DNA of 37,383 nucleotides from the NCBI GenBank assembly GCA_049423065.1, contig JBMSQB010000045.1, positions 1 to 37,383 on the forward strand, written 5' to 3'. Below are positions 33,514 through 37,383 of the stretch, in pieces; positions within the stretch are counted from its first letter, which is position 1; every line of letters begins with the position of its first letter. The stretch comes from SYIM01 sp041182885. GTDB taxonomy: Bacteria; Pseudomonadota; Gammaproteobacteria; Burkholderiales; Burkholderiaceae_E. The notes below the pieces were generated by a model. That model saw only the letters and a program-made list of their open reading frames with translations, was not told the DNA's origin and did no database searches. A program made the position numbers and the translations under genes.

Positions 33514-33537
33514 CGGAATTTATATTTTTTGCTTCCG
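33514..33537. promoter_or_regulatory. Candidate operator in the GntR-hydrolase intergenic region
   Basis: CGGAA (33514-33518) and TTCCG (33533-33537) form an inverted pair around an AT-rich 14-base centre, just upstream of the rightward promoter. It could be a GntR-family site, though the half-sites are not the canonical TGGT..ACCA type. Confidence 0.3.
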
Positions 33538-33543
33538 ATTATA

Positions 33544-33572
33544 TTGACAGCAGGTTTTCATGCCAACAGAAT
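33544..33572 (+). promoter_or_regulatory. Promoter of the hydrolase-TRAP operon
   Basis: A perfect -35 TTGACA (33544-33549) is followed after 17 bases by CAGAAT (33567-33572), four of six at the -10. It ends 17 bases before the predicted start codon, so the leader would be very short. Confidence 0.6.
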
Positions 33573-33589
33573 AACTGCTTCCCCCACGC

Positions 33590-34501
33590 ATGAATGCTTC
33601 CATGACCTACGCGCTTGCCACCGTTGAACACCAGGGGCGTGCTCACGCCTGCATCGAAACCGGCGGTCGTTACTACCCGGTCGGGTCGTTGCCCGACGCG
33701 GCCGGGTTGCCCGACTCCATCGCGGCGCTCTTTGAAAACTGGTCGCACAATTCGTCCATCCTCGAGCGTGCGGCGGGGGCCTGCAGGCCCGCTGACGGAT
33801 TGGCGCCCGATCAGGTCAAGGTGCTTGCTCCGCTCCGCTATCCGGGCAAGATCCTGTGCGCGGGCGCCAACTACTTCGATCATCTTGCAGAAATGGGCAT
33901 GCCTGGCGCCAAGAAGGAAGACCAGCGATTGTTCTTTTTCATGAAGCCGCCACGCAATGCGGTGGTGGGGCCGGGCGCCACTGTGCGCATGCCGATCGGC
34001 ACGAAGGCCTTCGACTGGGAAATCGAGCTTGCCGCGGTCATTGGTAAGCCTGCGCGCAACGTCTCCCTCGAGAATGCGCTGTCGCATGTGGCGGCCTACA
34101 CCGTGGCGATTGATTTTTCAGCACGTGACCACAACCGCGCCCCCGAAACCTTCTACAAACTCGACTGGGTGGCGGGTAAGGCCAATGACACCTGCTGCCC
34201 GATCGGTCCCCGCCTGGTGCCTGCGCAGGCCATCCCGGACCCGCAGTCCATCGGGCTGAAGCTCTGGGTCAATGGCGAACTGAAGCAGAACGGCCATTCC
34301 AGCCAAATGATCTTTTCGCTCGCCGAGCAGATCGTCATTGCGTCGCGAATCATGACGCTTGATCCGGGCGATCTTGTGCTCACCGGCACGCCTGCCGGTG
34401 TGGGGGTTCCGAAGCAAACCTTCCTGAAGGTGGGCGATCAGGTGGATGCCGAAATCGAGGGCATCGGTCGCCTGTCGGTCACGATCCAACCCGAGTCCTG
34501 A
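33590..34501 (+). CDS. Fumarylacetoacetate hydrolase-family protein
   Basis: 303 residues. The metal-binding set is visible as Glu144 and Glu146 (FDWEIEL) and Asp175 (AIDFSARD). TGTPAGVG near the C-terminus closes the family fold. Members hydrolyse or decarboxylate beta-diketo or 2-oxo acids such as fumarylpyruvate, or dehydrate sugar acids such as 2-keto-3-deoxy-arabinonate. No strong ribosome site is seen; a Met four codons later (33602) is an alternative start. It leads the operon with a TRAP importer 47 bases downstream. Confidence 0.92.
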   Translation: MNASMTYALATVEHQGRAHACIETGGRYYPVGSLPDAAGLPDSIAALFENWSHNSSILERAAGACRPADGLAPDQVKVLAPLRYPGKILCAGANYFDHLAEMGMPGAKKEDQRLFFFMKPPRNAVVGPGATVRMPIGTKAFDWEIELAAVIGKPARNVSLENALSHVAAYTVAIDFSARDHNRAPETFYKLDWVAGKANDTCCPIGPRLVPAQAIPDPQSIGLKLWVNGELKQNGHSSQMIFSLAEQIVIASRIMTLDPGDLVLTGTPAGVGVPKQTFLKVGDQVDAEIEGIGRLSVTIQPES

Positions 34502-34548
34502 GGCCAGACCCTCAGGCTGCACAACCCAAAACAGAGAGGAGACCCGTC

Positions 34549-35532
34549 ATGAACAAACTTGCCGCATCAACTGCCATCGCGCTGGCCACATTGCTGGCTG
34601 TGCCCACCGCCATGGCGCAAACCGAAATCCGTATCTCAACCGCTGCGCCTGACAATTCGCCACTGTCGGATGCGTTCCGCGCCATCAAGCAGCGCATGGA
34701 GAGCAAGTTTCCCGGTGCAGTCAAGGTATCGGTTCATACCGCAAGTTCGCTGTTCCGGCAGGGCACCGAACTCCCCGCGCTGCAGCGCGGGAACCTTGAA
34801 ATGGCAAGTCCTGTCACCTTCGAGATCGATGCGCAGCTGCCCGAATATGGCGCATTCAGCGCGGCCTATCTGTTCCGGGACGCCGACCACCTCATCAAAA
34901 CCTTCCGCAGCGATATCGGCAAGGAGTATGTTGCCGAGGTCCAGAACAAGATGGGGCTCGTCATTCTCGACACTGCCTACCTCGGCACACGGACCGTCAA
35001 TCTCAACAACGACAGGAAGATCGAAAAGCCATCCGATCTCAATGGAACAAAAATGCGCATGCCGCCGGGCGCATCATTCCAGGTACTGGCCAAGGCGCTG
35101 GGCAGCACGCCGGTCTCCATGCCCATCACCGAGGTGTATCTGGCGCTCAAAACCGGCCAGATCGACGGCCAGGACAATCCCACCAACATGACCCGCGACT
35201 GGAAGTTCCACGAAGTCACCAAGCAGGTGGTGCTCACGCGGCATCTGGTGCAACCGGTCTTCATCGCCATGGCCAAGCCCGCCTTCGACAAGCTGAGCCC
35301 CGCTCAGCAGTCCGAATTACGTGCCGCATCGCGCGAGGCAGCCGATGCGCAAATCGCCAAGACCCTCGCTGATGAAAAGGCCGCCATCGACACCTTCAAG
35401 GCAGCCAACATTCGCATCAGCGAGCCCGATGCCGGCCTGTTCCGTGCGGTGGTGTTCAAGGAATATGAAGCCGCCGGAATGACTGCCAAGTGGAAGCCGG
35501 GTCTCATCGCGCGCGTACAGGCCATTCAATAA
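34549..35532 (+). CDS. TRAP transporter substrate-binding protein (DctP type)
   Basis: 327 residues with a signal peptide ending TAMAQ. The mature protein begins TEIRISTAAPDNSP and carries the DctP-type ligand region with KMRMPPGASFQVLAKALG, including the arginine expected to pair with a ligand carboxylate. GAGGAG precedes the start. It binds an organic or sugar acid in the periplasm for Na+-driven uptake by the two permeases encoded next. Confidence 0.95.
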   Translation: MNKLAASTAIALATLLAVPTAMAQTEIRISTAAPDNSPLSDAFRAIKQRMESKFPGAVKVSVHTASSLFRQGTELPALQRGNLEMASPVTFEIDAQLPEYGAFSAAYLFRDADHLIKTFRSDIGKEYVAEVQNKMGLVILDTAYLGTRTVNLNNDRKIEKPSDLNGTKMRMPPGASFQVLAKALGSTPVSMPITEVYLALKTGQIDGQDNPTNMTRDWKFHEVTKQVVLTRHLVQPVFIAMAKPAFDKLSPAQQSELRAASREAADAQIAKTLADEKAAIDTFKAANIRISEPDAGLFRAVVFKEYEAAGMTAKWKPGLIARVQAIQ

Positions 35533-35546
35533 TCGGGAATGTACGC

Positions 35547-36065
35547 TTGGAAAACCGGGCTGGCGCGTTGTTCAACCGTTTCACTGCGGCGGTATCGTCG
35601 GGCAGCCTGGGTCTGGTTTTCCTGCTCTTCATTTACGGCGTAGGCATGCGCTACCTCTTCGATCGGCCCATCAGTTGGGTCGACGAAGCGGTTACGGTGC
35701 TCACGGTCTGGTCGGTTCTATGGACCAGCGCCTTCAGGCTCCGCTGGACCGAATACATCGCCTTCGATGTGCTGTTCATCAACCTCTCCGAGCGCGCCCA
35801 GCGAATCGTTCTCGTGACCGTTCTCGCGCTGTTTGTCGCGCTCATGCTGGCGGCCCTGCCCGGGTTGATCGACTACACCCTGTTCCTGTGGCGTGAGCGT
35901 ACCGACATGCTCGAAATGCGGCTCGACTTCGTCTACGCAATCTTTCCCTTCTTCTTTGTTGTCGTGGTGCTTCGCATGCTGGTCTGCATCGTCCGCCTCG
36001 CCGGCGCCAACTGGCGGGCAGAACTCAGATCATGGGGTGCTGATTCCCAGGCAGACCCCTCGTGA
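35547..36065 (+). CDS. TRAP transporter small permease (DctQ type)
   Basis: 172 residues from the TTG at 35547, with GGGAA seven bases upstream; the longer frame from 35490 would overlap the DctP-like gene. Four hydrophobic segments are visible, including LGLVFLLFIYGVGMRYLF near the start, and the family's RPISWVDE-type motif follows the first one. The stop overlaps the large permease start in GTGA. Confidence 0.9.
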   Translation: MENRAGALFNRFTAAVSSGSLGLVFLLFIYGVGMRYLFDRPISWVDEAVTVLTVWSVLWTSAFRLRWTEYIAFDVLFINLSERAQRIVLVTVLALFVALMLAALPGLIDYTLFLWRERTDMLEMRLDFVYAIFPFFFVVVVLRMLVCIVRLAGANWRAELRSWGADSQADPS

Positions 36066-37354
36066 ACACTGCGCTGACCACGCTGCTTGGCGTCGTGGTG
36101 TTTGGCGCGCTCATGCGTCTGCCGCTGGCGCTGGTCATGTTTGCGGGGGGCTGCGCCTACCTGTTTGTCAGCAAGCAGGACATCGGGCTGCTGGTGGGGC
36201 AGGTGATGGGACAAATGACCACGCTGTATGTGCTGGTCGCCATCCCCATGTTCGTGCTCGCGGCCAATGTGATGAACGCCGCCTCGATCAGCGAGCGGCT
36301 GTGGGCGGCGGCCAATGCGCTGGTCGGGCGCTTCAAGGGCGGCATGGGCCACGTCACGGTGCTGGTCAGCATGATCTTCTCGAGCATGAGCGGCAGTGCG
36401 GTCACCGATGCGGCGGGCCCAGGGTTGGTTGCCACCCGAATGATGCGCGAGGTGGGCAAATATCCGGCCGGACTTGCCTGCGCCATTTCGGCCGCTGCTG
36501 CCACCATCGCGCCCATCATTCCACCATCGATTCCGCTGGTCATCTATGCGCTGATCTCGGGAGCCTCGATTGGCGCGCTGTTTCTGGCGGGTCTGATTCC
36601 AGGCGTAATGATGGGCGGAAGTCTCATGCTGGCCATCTGGCTCATCGCCCGAAAGCGGGGCATCGCTGCGGCCGAACATATTCCCCTGGGCGACATGCCT
36701 GCAGTGATGGGGCGTGCCTTGCCTTCGCTCACGCTGCCGGTGGTGCTGCTGGGTGGCATATGGTCGGGGGTGTTCTCGCCCACTGAATCGGCTGCTGTGG
36801 CGGCGCTCTGGGCGCTGGTGCTGGGTACGGTGCTGTATCGCCGAATCGGGGTGCAGAGCGTTCGCGACATTCTCAATGAATCGAGCCGGCAAACCGCCAC
36901 CACGATGCTGCTCATCGCGAGCGCGTTCATCCTGAATTACGCCATCACCAACGAGCGTCTGGCTGAAAGCCTGGTGGCGGCCATCTCGGCGATGGAACTC
37001 ACACCGCTGCAGTTCATGCTGGTGGTGAACGCCTTCTTTCTGGTTCTGGGCTGTTTTCTCGATGGCTCGGTCATGATGCTGGTGTTCGTACCGCTGCTCA
37101 TGCCAAGTGTTCGGGCTCTGGGGATCGACACCACCTATTTCGGGATCGTGGTCACGCTCAACTTCATGATTGGTCTGATCACGCCGCCCTACGGGCTGTT
37201 GCTGTTCGTGATGTCGTCCCTCACGCGGGTTCCGCTCATGGAGATCGTCCGGGAAATCTGGCCGTTTGTGCTGGTGCTAGGTAGTTTGTTGCTGGTGCTC
37301 ACGATGTTTCCGCAGATCATCCTGTTTCTGCCCCACCTGTTCGGCTATCGCTGA
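36062..37354 (+). CDS. TRAP transporter large permease (DctM type)
   Basis: 430 residues, the usual length, with about twelve hydrophobic segments. Hallmarks are the glycine-rich MSGSAVTDAAGPG region and IAPIIPPSIPLVIYA in the first half, with LITPPYGLLLFVMSS in the second; these form the substrate and Na+ sites of the elevator domain. The GTG start overlaps the small permease stop by four bases. The gene ends 29 bases before the window edge, and those 29 bases show nothing further. Confidence 0.95.
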   Translation: MNTALTTLLGVVVFGALMRLPLALVMFAGGCAYLFVSKQDIGLLVGQVMGQMTTLYVLVAIPMFVLAANVMNAASISERLWAAANALVGRFKGGMGHVTVLVSMIFSSMSGSAVTDAAGPGLVATRMMREVGKYPAGLACAISAAAATIAPIIPPSIPLVIYALISGASIGALFLAGLIPGVMMGGSLMLAIWLIARKRGIAAAEHIPLGDMPAVMGRALPSLTLPVVLLGGIWSGVFSPTESAAVAALWALVLGTVLYRRIGVQSVRDILNESSRQTATTMLLIASAFILNYAITNERLAESLVAAISAMELTPLQFMLVVNAFFLVLGCFLDGSVMMLVFVPLLMPSVRALGIDTTYFGIVVTLNFMIGLITPPYGLLLFVMSSLTRVPLMEIVREIWPFVLVLGSLLLVLTMFPQIILFLPHLFGYR

Positions 37355-37383
37355 GCGGCGCGCGCAGCCTGCGTCTCAATCCA

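Noticed and set aside
35893..36786. 297-codon open frame on the plus strand
   Set aside because: It lies in another frame over the TRAP small and large permease genes, is histidine/arginine-rich and shows no domain; a shadow of GC-rich coding DNA.

Overview
The window reads as a GC-rich chromosomal stretch of a betaproteobacterium, most likely Burkholderiales. The main reason is seven separate Bug-type (TctC-like) periplasmic receptor genes, an expansion typical of Bordetella, Cupriavidus and Comamonas relatives. The rest is accessory catabolism and transport. No rRNA, tRNA, insertion sequence, integrase or CRISPR array was seen.

Layout. (1) 210-1319 (+): a lone glutathione-dependent formaldehyde dehydrogenase gene (frmA) with its own terminator. 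(2) 7719-1438 (-): a five-gene unit of D-amino acid dehydrogenase, Ldh-family dehydrogenase, Bug receptor and a two-subunit molybdenum hydroxylase (IorA, then Tat-exported IorB), closed by a strong intrinsic terminator. (3) 7928-11342: an enoyl-CoA hydratase/isomerase and a Bug receptor (+), an exported pentapeptide-repeat protein (-), and another Bug receptor (+). (4) 15641-11440 (-): a Bug receptor coupled by an ATGA overlap to a 1075-residue reductive dehalogenase fused to a flavin/NAD(P)H reductase and a [2Fe-2S] ferredoxin. This is the BhbA/NpRdhA-like 'self-sufficient' catabolic architecture. (5) 17815-15753 (-): a CesT-like secretion chaperone followed by a 516-residue effector-like protein, a probable type III chaperone-effector pair. 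(6) 21582-17895 (-): a Bug receptor followed by a complete NitT/TauT-type ABC transporter. (7) 21807-26759 (+): carboxymuconolactone decarboxylase-like protein, MmgE/PrpD, SDR, a second MmgE/PrpD and a 3-hydroxyisobutyrate dehydrogenase-like enzyme, which looks like an undescribed catabolic route. (8) 26925-31692: a lipoprotein with Ig-like repeats, two divergent Bug receptors and an exported alpha/beta hydrolase. (9) 33461-31781 (-) and 33590-37354 (+): a GntR/FCD regulator with a sugar-nucleotide-type epimerase/dehydrogenase, divergent from a fumarylacetoacetate hydrolase-family enzyme and a complete TRAP transporter.

How it may work together. Most units pair an uptake component (Bug receptor, ABC or TRAP) with a short set of oxidoreductases or hydrolases, so the window looks like stacked catabolic cassettes for organic acids and aromatics. 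The two strongest items are the fused dehalogenase with its coupled receptor, and the chaperone-effector pair lying next to it. None of the seven Bug receptors has TctA/TctB membrane partners in the window. Substrates are not established for any cassette.
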